A DNA stretch of 64,000 bases from Streptomyces sp. NBC_01314 (GCF_041435215.1 NZ_CP108394.1:310001-374000); one strand, 5' to 3'; counted from the stretch's first letter, positions 9,236 through 18,945 are shown. Notes: generated from the letters alone by a model not told the origin. Numbers and translations are program-made.

Positions 9236-10156
9236 ATGGCAACGGAGCGATGGAACATCGGTGACGTCACCGTCACGAAGGTCGACGAGGTCGCCCACTG
9301 GATGCCGCTGGAATGGTTGGGCGACGCTCTGCCCGGTTCGACCCGCGCGGAGATCGAGGAGATCGACTGGCTGCGGCCCGTCTACGTCAAGGACGGCCAG
9401 ATCAACATGAGCGTCCACGCCCTTCTGGTCGAGACGCCGGAGAAGAAGCTGGTGATCGACACCGGCATCGGCAACGGCAAGAAGCGCGCCATGGAGATGT
9501 TCGACATGCTCGACACCGACTTCCTGGAGCGGTTCGAGAAGGTCTGGTCCCCGACCGAAGTCGACGGGGTCGTCTGTACGCACCTGCACGTGGACCACGT
9601 CGGCTGGAACACGCGACTGGTCGACGGCGCGTGGGTGCCGACCTTCCCGAACGCCGAGTACTTCTTCGTCAGGCACGAGTTCGACCACTGGAAGGCGTAC
9701 GCGGAGGCGCGCAGCGGCGGTGCCGGATCCGGTGACGGGTACACGGAGTGGGCGCACGACATGGTCGACGGCGTCGCGGTGTACGAGGACTCCGTGCGGC
9801 CCATCGCCGACGCCGGTCTGATCACGTTCACCGAAGCGGGCGGGCACATCACTTCCGAGGTGTCACTGATCGACACCTCGGGCCACACGCCCGGTCACGT
9901 CGCGGTGCTCATCGAGTCCCAGGGCGAGAGCGCGGTGATCACCGGGGACCTGATGCACGCCCCCTGCCAGGTCGGGCGCCCCGACTGGTCGGCCAGCCTG
10001 GACAGCGACCAGAAGGCGTCGGCCAAGACCCGGCGGGCGTTCCTGGAGCGGTTCGCCGACACCTCCACGCTCGTGATCGGGACGCACTTCGGCACCCCGA
10101 GTGCCGGCCGCATCCAGCATCACGGCGATTCCTTCCGCATCATTCCGGAGCAGTGA
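9236..10156 (+). CDS. MBL-fold metallo-hydrolase (lactonase/esterase-like)
   Basis: A 306-residue metallo-beta-lactamase-fold hydrolase, cytoplasmic. The di-zinc motif THLHVDH is present, followed by the later ligands His in TSGHTPGH, Asp in ITGDLMH and His in IGTHFGTP, so both metal sites look intact. Overall it resembles quorum-quenching lactonase/arylesterase-like members, which hydrolyse lactones or esters, but the substrate cannot be fixed. The frame is open far upstream; ATG at 9236 is chosen because the conserved family start (beta-strand DVTVTKVDEVAHW) begins right after it. It is the first of three tightly packed genes, with only one base before the amidohydrolase start. Confidence 0.88.
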   Translation: MATERWNIGDVTVTKVDEVAHWMPLEWLGDALPGSTRAEIEEIDWLRPVYVKDGQINMSVHALLVETPEKKLVIDTGIGNGKKRAMEMFDMLDTDFLERFEKVWSPTEVDGVVCTHLHVDHVGWNTRLVDGAWVPTFPNAEYFFVRHEFDHWKAYAEARSGGAGSGDGYTEWAHDMVDGVAVYEDSVRPIADAGLITFTEAGGHITSEVSLIDTSGHTPGHVAVLIESQGESAVITGDLMHAPCQVGRPDWSASLDSDQKASAKTRRAFLERFADTSTLVIGTHFGTPSAGRIQHHGDSFRIIPEQ

Positions 10157-10157
10157 G

Positions 10158-11459
10158 ATGCCCACCACGTATTACACCGGCTGCCGACTGATCACCGGCG
10201 ACGGCAGCGCGCCGCTGGACGACGCGGTGATCGCCGTACGCGACGGGATCATCGACGCTGCGGGACCGGCCGCCGACGTACCGGTCCCCGAAGGCGCGAC
10301 CCGGGTCGACCTGAGCGGCAAGACGGTCATGCCGACGATCGTCAACCCGCACGGGCACATCGGGTATCTCAAGGACGGCGAGACCCACCCGCGCAACTAC
10401 TCGCGCGAGAATGTCCTGGACCACCTGCGCCGGCTCACCTACTACGGGGTCAGCGTATTCCAGTCCCTCGGCACCGACCGGGACGGCATCGAACTGGCCG
10501 TCCGGGACGCCCAACGGTCCGGTGACCTGACCGATCCCGAGCTGGCACTGCTGCTCAGCGCCGGTAGCGGGCTGGTCGCACCGACCGCGGGCTCGGCCAA
10601 CGCCGGACCGTTCTTCGCCACCGATGTGCTGCACGAGGTCACCGGCCCCGAGCAGGCCCGTCGCACGGTGCGGGAACTCGCCGCCGCGGAGCGGAAACCC
10701 GACGTGATCAAGTTCTGGGTGGACGACCGGTGGGGGCAGAAGGCGAAGTTCGGACCGGAAATCTCCGCGGCGATCATCGCCGAGGCGCACGCACAAGGGC
10801 TGCGGGCAATCGCCCACATCTTCGAGCTCGACGACGCCAAGGCCGTCGTACGGGCCGGAGCGGACGGGATCGCCCACATGGTCCGCGAGCCCGGACCGGA
10901 CCAGGAACTCATCGACCTCCTTGTGGAACACGACGTCTTCGTGTTCACGTCCATGAGCATCCAGAAGGGCTTCTTCGGCGACACCGCGTGGCTGGACGAC
11001 CCCGCGCTGGCCGAGACCGTGCCGCCTGCCCACCGGGCCGCCGTACGCGCCCAGGTGGAAGCCTTCGCCGCATCGGTGGACACCGACTGGCAGAAGGCCT
11101 ACGAGGTCCTCGAGAGCGGACTGTGCCGGCTCGTCGAGAGCGGCGTCCGGGTCCTGCTGTCGGCCGACAGCGGCGTCGGCTCCCAGTTCCTCGGCTTCGC
11201 CGAGCACCTGGAGCTGGAAGCGATGGTGCGGGCCGGGATGCCCGCACCGGCGGCGATCCGGGCCGCCACGCTGCTGCCCGCCCAACTCCTGGGGCTGGCC
11301 GACCGCGGCAGCATCACACCCGGCAAGCGCGCCGACATGCTCGTTCTCGACGCCGACCCGCTCGATGACATCGCCCACACCCGCCGGATCTCGCAAGTGA
11401 TCATCGGCGGCGTTCCGATCGACCGGCCGGCGCTGCGCGCGGCCTGGGAAGAAGGATGA
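10158..11459 (+). CDS. Amidohydrolase family protein (imidazolonepropionase-like)
   Basis: A 433-residue metal-dependent amidohydrolase. An N-terminal beta-sandwich (GDGSAPLDDAVIAVRDG) leads into the TIM barrel. Metal ligands can be followed: the paired His in NPHGHIGYL, the probable carboxylated Lys in VIKFWVDD, His in RAIAHIFE, His in GIAHMVREP and the catalytic Asp in LLSADSGVG. The C-terminal ITPGKRADMLVLDADPL closes the sandwich. The set is complete, so the enzyme should be active on a cyclic amide, lactam or similar substrate. It begins one base after the MBL gene and overlaps the next start by four bases (ATGA), so the three genes are one translational unit. Confidence 0.88.
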   Translation: MPTTYYTGCRLITGDGSAPLDDAVIAVRDGIIDAAGPAADVPVPEGATRVDLSGKTVMPTIVNPHGHIGYLKDGETHPRNYSRENVLDHLRRLTYYGVSVFQSLGTDRDGIELAVRDAQRSGDLTDPELALLLSAGSGLVAPTAGSANAGPFFATDVLHEVTGPEQARRTVRELAAAERKPDVIKFWVDDRWGQKAKFGPEISAAIIAEAHAQGLRAIAHIFELDDAKAVVRAGADGIAHMVREPGPDQELIDLLVEHDVFVFTSMSIQKGFFGDTAWLDDPALAETVPPAHRAAVRAQVEAFAASVDTDWQKAYEVLESGLCRLVESGVRVLLSADSGVGSQFLGFAEHLELEAMVRAGMPAPAAIRAATLLPAQLLGLADRGSITPGKRADMLVLDADPLDDIAHTRRISQVIIGGVPIDRPALRAAWEEG

Positions 11460-12307
11460 CCATGACGTCGCTCAGGGAAGCGATCGCCGCGAACGAACCG
11501 CTGATCGTCCCGTCGGTCTACGACGGAATCTCCGCGCTGCTGGTGCATGAAGCCGGATTCCAGGCCGCCTACGTCGGCAGCTACGCCACCGGTGCGTCGA
11601 AGTACGGGATCCCCGACATCGGTTATCTCGGTCTGGAGGACATGGCCGACCAGGTCCGCCGCCTGGCACCGGCGGTCGGAGTCCCGCTCATCGTCGACGG
11701 CGAGGCCGGGTGGGGCAATCCACTGCACGTCGCCCGCGCCGTCCAGGTGCTGGAGCGGGCCGGAGCGGCAGGCACACACATCGAGGACCACGACTTCGGC
11801 AAGCACCTCACCATGCAGCCCCGGGTGCTCCCGGTCTCCAAGGCCGTCGAGAAGGTGAAAGCGGCACTCGACGCCCGCGCCTCGGACGACTTCATGATTA
11901 TCGCGAGGACCGACGCGGCCGGCATCGAAGGCCCGGCCGCCGCCGTCGACCGCGTCCTCGCCTACCAGGAGGCCGGCGCTGACGGGATTTTCATCGCCAC
12001 CCCCGAGCCGTTGGACGAGGCGTCGTACGCGCACCTGCGCAAGGAGGCCACCGTGCCGGTCTTCGCGATCGACATCCAGGGGCAGTCGGCCGCCGACCAC
12101 GCCCGGCAGGGCACGGACGTCGTCGTCTACTACGCCCTCGCGCACATCGCCGCCAAGGCAGGCATGGAGGCCGCGATCAAGATCCTCGCGAAAGAGAAGT
12201 CCACCGTCTCCCTGAAAGACCGGTTCGGTTCGTTGTGGGACTACGACGACTTCCTGGGCATCGCAGACAGCAGGGAAGCAGCCCGGCGCTACGGACTGAT
12301 CGAGTAA
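11456..12307 (+). CDS. Isocitrate lyase / PEP mutase superfamily enzyme
   Basis: A 283-residue alpha/beta-barrel of the isocitrate lyase/phosphoenolpyruvate mutase superfamily, which makes or breaks C-C or P-C bonds next to a 2-oxo acid. Visible family motifs are PSVYDGISALLVHEAGF, the Mg-binding IVDGEAGWGN, the HIEDHDFGKH loop and the IIARTDA strand. The loop lacks the catalytic Cys of true isocitrate and methylisocitrate lyases (KKCGH type), which points to the mutase/oxaloacetate-hydrolase/decarboxylase side of the family. ATG at 11456 overlaps the amidohydrolase stop. In this operon it probably cleaves or decarboxylates the small acid released by the two upstream hydrolases. Confidence 0.87.
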   Translation: MTMTSLREAIAANEPLIVPSVYDGISALLVHEAGFQAAYVGSYATGASKYGIPDIGYLGLEDMADQVRRLAPAVGVPLIVDGEAGWGNPLHVARAVQVLERAGAAGTHIEDHDFGKHLTMQPRVLPVSKAVEKVKAALDARASDDFMIIARTDAAGIEGPAAAVDRVLAYQEAGADGIFIATPEPLDEASYAHLRKEATVPVFAIDIQGQSAADHARQGTDVVVYYALAHIAAKAGMEAAIKILAKEKSTVSLKDRFGSLWDYDDFLGIADSREAARRYGLIE

Positions 12308-13326
12308 TAAGGACTTCGGCTCCACCCCGAGGGACACCGGACCGGCCCACCGGAACCCGGCCGCGGAGCGGAACACGTCCGGTCCACCGCGACGCGTGCC
12401 AGGCCGACACGAGGTGCCCCGGACAGGCCGGTCCAGACCGCTTGTGCTCCCGCGATCGATCCGGCCGACGAGATCAGCCGACTGCAGGTCGGCTCCGAGA
12501 GCATTCGCGCGGTCCGGGTGAAGGAGCAGCGGTCCAGCTGACCACCGGCGCCCGGTTCACGGCTGAACCGATGCCCCCCGGAACAAATGCCAACCGCCAT
12601 CCACGCCACCACCGAAGACCGCTTCTCCTGACGATCTACTCCACCCTCCCGCGCATCGTGGTCACCCGGGCGCTTCCACCAGATCGCTCTCGGCAGCCGC
12701 GCTCGGTGGGTGGGTGGTGTCTGGGTTTCACCGCACGACCGCCCGCCCAGTCCTGTAGAACTCCGGAATGCGGTCGTTGGAGCGACAGCTCCGGTCACCG
12801 TGCTCAGTGACCGGAGCGACGCGGATGTTCTCGACGCGAAGGCCATCGTCCAGCACGGGGCAGCGGCACGAACCCCCGGGCGTGCTGGTCGACGCCACGG
12901 TCGACCTCACCCTTTTCGTGGAAGGTGACCGCCTGGTGCACTCCAGGGCGGCGTGGACCCGGGATGTGTCCTTCGTGCCCGGCACCGGGCTGCAGGACGA
13001 ACGACTCGGGATCACGGGGTCATCGGCATGGGCCACATCGAGAACGGGCAGACGCACATCGCCGCTCTTGCACAAAAGCACCTGCGCCACAGCAACCGAC
13101 ACGAGGCGTCCGAGCTGCCGGTAGGCAACGGGACGGGTCACACCGCCACTGTGGCTTCCGGCCGCCGCCGAATCATCGGCCGGTACGTCCTGGGGCCGGC
13201 CACGCACATCCGCCGCGGACTCGACAGGCCCGGACCACGGCTGCGAACCGCCGTTCTCCTCCCCCTCCATCGCCAACGCCCGGGACAGAACCAGGTGCTG
13301 TGAACCGATCGAGTAGCCTGACATCC
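12308..13326 (+). other. Gap with a short coding relic of unknown origin
   Basis: About 1 kb between the operon and the TetR gene. The first 570 bases show nothing. At 12888-13020 one plus-strand frame looks protein-coding (DLTLFVEGDRLVHSRAAW, SFVPGTGLQDERLG), and at 13020-13170 a second frame continues it (IGMGHIENGQTHIAALAQ, HSNRHEASELPVGNGTGH). The two pieces read like one protein split by a frameshift with no visible start or end. I do not recognise the family. Confidence 0.4.
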
Positions 13327-13923
13327 GTGTCCTCCCCAGCCAAGCGGCGCATCGGACGGCCTGAGAATCCCGAGCTGCGGGACAACGTCCTGCGCGCCGC
13401 AATCGACTGCTACGCCGAAAAGGGCTGGAGCGGTTTCAACTTCGACATCGTCGCGACGCGCGCCGGCGTGGGCCGCCCAGCCCTCTACCGGCGCTGGGCG
13501 GACCGGACTGCCCTGCTCGTCGACGCCTTCAAACAGCTCACCCCCGGGCTGGTCGACGAGGATCTCGGTTCACTGCGGGACGAACTTGTGCGGCTGGGCG
13601 CCGACTACTCGACCATGATGCACGGGCCACGCGGGCTCGCCGGCACGAGGCTCATGGCTGATGCCCACTTCCACCCCGACCTCTTCGCCAGGGTGAGCGC
13701 CGAGGTCGGCGAGCGGCGGGAAGACCTGGTGCGGCGCTCGGTGGAGCGCGCGTGCTCCCGAGGCGAGCTCGCAGCCGACTGCGCCCGCGACATCTCCCTG
13801 CTGCTGTTCGGCGCACTGTGGGAGCGCAGTGTGCTCGCGGCCACCGGCCGAGCGCCCCATCCTGAGCGCCCTGACATCGAACACCTGGTCAGCGTGATCC
13901 TGCGCGGCGTCGCCCAGCCCTAG
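13327..13923 (+). CDS. TetR-family transcriptional regulator
   Basis: A 198-residue regulator. The N-terminal helix-turn-helix is clear: ELRDNVLRAAIDCYAEKGW, then DIVATRAGVGRPALYRRWAD. The C-terminal helical ligand domain contains an Arg/Glu-rich helix and a leucine-rich last helix. The frame is open for 134 codons upstream, but that text is low-complexity and not protein-like. GTG at 13327 gives a normal TetR length and may be a leaderless start; GTG at 13300 is the alternative. It lies on the same strand as the MBL-amidohydrolase-mutase operon about 1 kb upstream and is a candidate regulator for it, though no shared operator was found. Confidence 0.88.
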   Translation: MSSPAKRRIGRPENPELRDNVLRAAIDCYAEKGWSGFNFDIVATRAGVGRPALYRRWADRTALLVDAFKQLTPGLVDEDLGSLRDELVRLGADYSTMMHGPRGLAGTRLMADAHFHPDLFARVSAEVGERREDLVRRSVERACSRGELAADCARDISLLLFGALWERSVLAATGRAPHPERPDIEHLVSVILRGVAQP

Positions 13924-15339
13924 CCGAGCGACCTACCCAAGCGGCCTGGTGGCGCGACGCGGACGCGTACGGCTGCCGGCAACGCGGGCACCGCCCCGTC
14001 CCTCGTCTCGTTCGCTCCCGGAGACTGCTGTGTCTTATCAAGCCGCTTGAGGGGCCTCTCTTCCGCATTCGGCTGGTTCCGTCGTTCGAGGATCTTGACA
14101 CCGGCCGGACGCGGAACTGGCGCCACTGTGCGAGCCTCCCGGGCGGGTGGCAGGGCGTCGCGGATCTGCTGTAGGCCGTCAGGCTGCTGGGGGCCGCGGG
14201 CGGTTTTCGCTGCGCCGTACCGGGCGCCGGCGCGGATACGAGGTCATGGCGGTGTGCTTTCTGGCCGGTCCCCGTCATCCGGCGCTCCTCGGGGACGGGG
14301 CCACACGATGGGCGCTGTGAACGACGCAGTTCGTCTAGGGCCTACCTGTCCGCATCTAGTCGGGAGCTGACGCGGCACTCGGCCGGGCACCGTCACAGCG
14401 GTCACAAGAAGGCGGCACCAGACGGTGTAACGACTCCAGTCCCGGGCGGTCACGCAGCGGGTCTTGTGGGCCGCTGCGTCAGGTGCGGTGTCGTGCCGTC
14501 TCGTTGGTCTGCTGGGCCGCTGTGGTTCTGGGCTGCGGCAGGATGCGCACGCCGCGAGCCTGTGTCCGGTACCCCGCACCGGTCATGCACCAGGTGAAGG
14601 ACACCGGAACCGACTCGGTTCCAGGGACGGTCCCGCCCCGTTTCGCCCATGCCCACGCGTCATCGACTCTGCGGGGGCAGTGGGGCCCTGGAGCAAAAAA
14701 ATCGATCCTCACTACCAAGTCCGGTGCGAGCGGCCCCAAGACCCGCACCCGCAAGGCAAAGCAAGCGGCTGGCGTCCGCTACACCCAGGCCCGCCGGCCC
14801 ACGGCACCGTCCTCGCGCAACGGGCACACGGTGCAGTTCCTGCTGGCGGACCGATACGAGCTCGGCACCCTCGCCGCGCAGATCTCCACCGCGTGAGCGC
14901 GGCAGGGAATGCGGGTGCCTGGCCACACCGCGAGCTCGTAGACCACTTCGTCGTGCTAACCGCAACCAACGGTGCGCCGGTCGCCGAGATGGTTGTCGGC
15001 GGCGAAGGCCTCCAACTGCCGTCCGTAGCCCTCCTGCTGCTCGGCGCTGACCGCCTTCAGGACAATCGTGAGGATCTCCTCGGACAGGTCGCGGTCGAAG
15101 CCGGTGTAACCGGTCAGCGACACGAAGATCCTCTCCGCCGCTTCCAGCACCCGGTGCCCCTGCTCCTCCCCCACGCCGTCGACGGGCGTGGGCAAATGCC
15201 GCGGAGTCTGGCCCGGCGCCTCCAACGGCGTTTCGATCTCGCGCCGTCCGTGTCTGAGCGGAGACCAGCACGGAGTGCCTCAGTGGTCTCCCTGATCCGG
15301 TCCGGTGGATTCCGCCAGGGGGAGTACGCTCGCGGACCC
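13924..15339. other. Long non-coding or degenerate stretch
   Basis: About 1.4 kb without a convincing gene. On the plus strand, 14700-14896 reads like the tail of a small basic protein (TRTRKAKQAAGVRYTQARR ending QFLLADRYELGTLAAQ). On the minus strand, 15170-14956 reads like another fragment (VLEAAERIFVSLTGYTGF, then DLSEEILTIVLKAVS). Both lack a clear start and recognisable family and are best seen as relics. The rest shows no gene, RNA or repeat. Confidence 0.35.
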
Positions 15340-15392
15340 GGGGTGTAGCTGGTTACACCCCTCACCTCCGGTGTCTACTGCGATCGCAGTAG
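15340..15392. promoter_or_regulatory. Two palindromes upstream of the MMPL gene
   Basis: Positions 15340-15361 form a perfect 8-bp inverted repeat (GGGGTGTA, 6-base loop, TACACCCC). Positions 15375-15392 are a perfect 18-bp palindrome, CTACTGCGATCGCAGTAG. The second has the size and symmetry of a TetR- or MarR-type operator and lies 110 bp before the transporter start. No adjacent regulator gene of those families is present, so the partner is unknown. Confidence 0.55.
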
Positions 15393-15502
15393 GCGCAAGT
15401 GTCTGCGCTGGGTCGATGACGAGAGATCGCGGGACTGGGAACTTCGAAGAGATGCCGGAGATCGCCGGCACGACCCTGTGGCGCAACTCCGGAGGTCCGC
15501 CG

Positions 15503-17698
15503 ATGTCCGCTCTAGCCAGCTGGTGCCATAGGCACCGGCTTGTCGTTCTTCTGGCCTGGGTGGGCTTGCTGTTCGCCCTCGTTGCCGGCCTCGGCGCGGC
15601 CGGTAGCAAGTTCGGCAACAGCACGACCGCGCAGAACACCGATTCGGCCAAGGCCACCGCTCTCCTGCGACAGGGCGCCAGCAGCTCGGCGGGCGTGAAC
15701 GGCACCGTGGTCTGGCAGGTCCACGGCGGCAAGGTCACCGACACTTCGGTGAAGCAGGACATGACCGGCGCGCTCGACCAGATTGCCCACTCTCCAGGTG
15801 TGGTGTCCGTGAGTAGCCCCTACACGGCAGCTGGTCAGCAGCAGATCAGCAAGGACCGTACGACGGCGTACGCGAGGATCTCCTTCGTCGACGGCAGCGG
15901 TGACACGCAGGCCAGGAAGGTGGAAAAGCTCGCCACCGCACCTGAGTCCGGCACACTCCGCATCGCGCTCAACGGCCAGGCGTTCTCGGTCACCCCCGCG
16001 TCGAACCCGGCCGCCGAGGGACTCGGCATCGTCGCAGCGTTTGTCATCCTGCTGCTGGTCTTCCGTGCCGTGTGGGTGGCGGCGCTGCCCATTATCACGG
16101 CTGTCGTCGGCGTCGGCACTGCTTCGCTGTCCGTGATGCTGCTCAGCCATGTCGTCACTCTCCCCGACACCACGCTCACTTTGGGCGCGCTGATTGGCCT
16201 CGGCGTCGGCATCGACTACGCGCTGTTCATTGTCAACCGCCACCGCCGTAACCTGATGGACGGCATGAGTGTCGGCGACTCGACGGCGAAGTCGCTCAAC
16301 ACCTCCGGTCGCGCGGTGATCTTCGCCGGTCTGACCGTGGTCGTTGCGCTGCTCGGAATGTTCACGCTGCGCCTCGGCATCCTCAACGGTATGGCAATCG
16401 GCGCCGCCATCGCCGTCGTCCTGACCGTGCTGTCCGCCATCACTCTGTTGCCGGCGCTGCTCGGTTTCATCGGGCTCAAGGTCCTCAGCCGCAAGCAGCG
16501 CAAGCAGTTGGCGGGGCACGATCACCACGCCGCGGACGACGCGGGGCTGTGGGGGCGGTGGGCCGCGCGCGTGCAGGCCCGGCCGAAGACGCTCGGGGTC
16601 GTCGCCGTGGTGATCCTCACTGCCATCGCGTTCCCGACGCTGTCCCTGCGCCTCGGCTCGGCCGACGACGGCAACCTGCCGACATCGTCCACGAACCGCC
16701 AGGCGTACGACATGATGGCCGACGGCTTCGGCCCCGGCTTCAACGGCCCGCTCGTGCTGGCCGTCCAGGCACCCGACGCCGCGGACATGGCCGCCGCGGC
16801 CGACCTGGTCAAGGAGCTTCGTCAGGTCGACGGAGTGGCGAGCGTCTCCGCGGCCCCGATGCGCGACGGGCAGGACGTCGGTGTGATCAGCGTGGTGCCG
16901 ACCACGTCACCGCAGTCCGTCAAGACATCCGACCTCATCGACCATCTGCGTTCCGACGTGGTGCCACCGGTGGAGAAGGGCACCTCGATGCGCGTCTACA
17001 TCGGGGGTACCACGGCCAGTCACGACGACTTCGCGTCGGTGCTGATCGGCAAGCTGCCCATGTTCCTGGCGGTGATTGCCGCGCTCGGCTTCCTGCTGCT
17101 GACCATCGCCTTCCGCAGTCTGCTGATCCCGGCCGTCGGCGCGCTGCTCAACATCCTCAGCATCGGCGTCGCCTTCGGCTCGATCGTCCTCGTCTTCCAG
17201 CACGGCTTCGGCAGCAGTTTGCTGGGAGCAGGCTCGGCCGGTCCGATCGAGTCGTTCGTACCGATCCTGATCATCGGTGTCATGTTCGGCCTCTCCATGG
17301 ACTACCAGGTCTTCCTGGTCAGCCGAATGCGTGAGGAATGGGCCCGCACAGGGGACAACCGGCGTGCGGTCCGTGTCGGTCAGGCCGAGACCGGCAAGGT
17401 GATCGCCGTCGCCGCAGCAATCATGTTCTGCGTCTTCGGTGCCTTCGTCTTCGGCGGGATGCGCATAATCGCCGAATTCGGACTGAGCCTCGCCTTGGCC
17501 GTCGCACTCGATGCCCTGCTCATTCGGATGGTCGTCGTACCGGCCCTCATGCACCTGTGCGGGAGGGCGAACTGGTGGCTGCCGCGCTGGCTGGACCGGG
17601 CCCTTCCCCGGGTGTCGGTGGAAGGCCCGCCCGATGAGGCGGCCGACCGGGCCCCGCACCTGGTACGCGAGCCGCAGTCGGCCGGGATCCCGGCCTGA
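15503..17698 (+). CDS. MMPL-family RND transporter
   Basis: A 731-residue membrane exporter of the MMPL family, which moves lipids, drugs or other hydrophobic compounds using the proton gradient. It shows the duplicated layout of the family: helix 1 near the start (LVVLLAWVGLLFALVAGLGA), an extracytoplasmic domain, a five-helix bundle with the signature LIGLGVGIDYALFIVNRHR, then a second extracytoplasmic domain and five-helix bundle with the repeat signature MFGLSMDYQVFLVSRMREEW. ATG at 15503 has a strong GGAGGT ribosome site, so the longer open frame from 15305 is rejected. A palindromic operator candidate lies upstream and a strong terminator just after the stop; the two-component genes follow on the same strand. 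Confidence 0.93.
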   Translation: MSALASWCHRHRLVVLLAWVGLLFALVAGLGAAGSKFGNSTTAQNTDSAKATALLRQGASSSAGVNGTVVWQVHGGKVTDTSVKQDMTGALDQIAHSPGVVSVSSPYTAAGQQQISKDRTTAYARISFVDGSGDTQARKVEKLATAPESGTLRIALNGQAFSVTPASNPAAEGLGIVAAFVILLLVFRAVWVAALPIITAVVGVGTASLSVMLLSHVVTLPDTTLTLGALIGLGVGIDYALFIVNRHRRNLMDGMSVGDSTAKSLNTSGRAVIFAGLTVVVALLGMFTLRLGILNGMAIGAAIAVVLTVLSAITLLPALLGFIGLKVLSRKQRKQLAGHDHHAADDAGLWGRWAARVQARPKTLGVVAVVILTAIAFPTLSLRLGSADDGNLPTSSTNRQAYDMMADGFGPGFNGPLVLAVQAPDAADMAAAADLVKELRQVDGVASVSAAPMRDGQDVGVISVVPTTSPQSVKTSDLIDHLRSDVVPPVEKGTSMRVYIGGTTASHDDFASVLIGKLPMFLAVIAALGFLLLTIAFRSLLIPAVGALLNILSIGVAFGSIVLVFQHGFGSSLLGAGSAGPIESFVPILIIGVMFGLSMDYQVFLVSRMREEWARTGDNRRAVRVGQAETGKVIAVAAAIMFCVFGAFVFGGMRIIAEFGLSLALAVALDALLIRMVVVPALMHLCGRANWWLPRWLDRALPRVSVEGPPDEAADRAPHLVREPQSAGIPA

Positions 17699-17711
17699 GG
17701 CCGACCGCCGA

Positions 17712-17749
17712 CAGCGCGGGCCGGGGTCCACTGGCCCCGGCCCGCGCTG
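17712..17749 (+). terminator. Strong hairpin terminator after the MMPL gene
   Basis: A perfect 15-bp stem (CAGCGCGGGCCGGGG pairing with its complement) around an 8-base loop, 14 bp after the MMPL stop. There is no U-tract, as usual in Streptomyces. It separates the transporter from the two-component operon. Confidence 0.8.
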
Positions 17750-17763
17750 CGTACGGTGAAGGG

Positions 17764-18945
17764 GTGCAAGTGACACATACGTGGCCCAGCTGGTGGACTC
17801 GCCATGATCGGGTCAGGGACGCGTTCCCGGCTGCGATGCTGGTGGGAGCGGCCATGGGGGCGAACGCGGTCGGAAAGGACGGCTGGCAATTCCCCCGCGC
17901 CGAGGGAGTCGGCTGGACGGTTCTGGCCTGCGCGCCCCTGGTCTTCCGCAGCCGCTGGCCCCTGGCGGTCGTCGTCGTGACGCTCGCTATTGACCTGGCC
18001 CACCTGGCCAACTCGCCGGGATACTGGCTCGCCCCAGCGGCGAGCCTGGTCGCCCTCTACACCTTCGCGACCCACAGCGACCGCCGCGCCGCCTGGATCG
18101 TGGGGCTCGCCGCGGCCGCTGCCATCACCACCACCTATGCGATGGCCGCCTCGCAGCCAGCCTTCTCCGGACACACTCTCGCCAGGCTCGACCTGGCGAT
18201 CGCGGCTACCGCCCTCGGAGACTCCGTACGCAGGCGCCGCATCCGCCTCGCACGGGTCGTGGCCCGAGCCGAGGACGCCGAACATACCCGGGAGGAGGAA
18301 GCCCGCCGCCGGGTCACCGAGGAGCGCGTCCGCATCGCCCGCGAACTGCACGACGTCGTCGCCCATCACATCACCCTGGTCAACGCCCAGTCTGGGGTGG
18401 CCCAACACCTCATGCGCACGGATCCCGACAAGGCGTACGAAGCACTCGCGCACATCAAGGAGAATAGCCGCACGGCACTCGACGAACTGCGTGCCACGGT
18501 CGGTCTGCTCCGCCAGGGCGACGACGTACCCGAACCCCGTCACCCCCTCCCGAGCCTCAGCGACCTCGACGAGCTGGTCGACTCCTTCCGCAGCAGCGGC
18601 CTGCCCGTGGAAGTAGTGCGCAGCGGTGAGCGGCAACCGATAGCGCCCACCACGGATCTGACGGCCTACCGCATCATCCAGGAAGCACTCACCAATGCCC
18701 ACAAACACGCGGCGGCAACGCACGTTCAAGTGGCGCTGGACTACTGGCCGGAGAGCCTGCGGATCACCGTGACGGACGACGGCCGCCCCGGCACAGCAAG
18801 CGGCGCGGGCACGGGCCACGGTCTGATCGGCATACGCGAACGCGCCGCAGCGATCGGCGGCAAGGTCACCATCGGGCCCCGGCCGGAAGGCGGATTCAGC
18901 GTGTTCGCCGAACTCCCCGTCACGCTTTCCCTGGAAGGTTCCTGA
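17764..18945 (+). CDS. Sensor histidine kinase, NarL-type two-component system
   Basis: A 393-residue membrane sensor kinase of the actinobacterial HisKA_3 class. The N-terminal third has about four to five membrane helices and no large extracellular domain. The dimerisation/phosphoacceptor box is RIARELHDVVAHHITLV with the phosphorylated His, and the ATPase domain shows the N box (IIQEALTNAHKHA) and G boxes (TDDGRPG, GTGHGLIGIRERAAAIGG). GTG at 17764 is taken; GTG at 17770, with AAGGGG before it, is equally possible. Its stop overlaps the start of the response regulator gene, so the pair is translationally coupled. Confidence 0.92.
   Translation: MQVTHTWPSWWTRHDRVRDAFPAAMLVGAAMGANAVGKDGWQFPRAEGVGWTVLACAPLVFRSRWPLAVVVVTLAIDLAHLANSPGYWLAPAASLVALYTFATHSDRRAAWIVGLAAAAAITTTYAMAASQPAFSGHTLARLDLAIAATALGDSVRRRRIRLARVVARAEDAEHTREEEARRRVTEERVRIARELHDVVAHHITLVNAQSGVAQHLMRTDPDKAYEALAHIKENSRTALDELRATVGLLRQGDDVPEPRHPLPSLSDLDELVDSFRSSGLPVEVVRSGERQPIAPTTDLTAYRIIQEALTNAHKHAAATHVQVALDYWPESLRITVTDDGRPGTASGAGTGHGLIGIRERAAAIGGKVTIGPRPEGGFSVFAELPVTLSLEGS

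Noticed and set aside
12925..13326. Upstream extension of the TetR frame
   Set aside because: The extra 134 codons are Arg/Pro/His-rich and unlike any TetR N-terminus; the relic text in this stretch lies in other frames.
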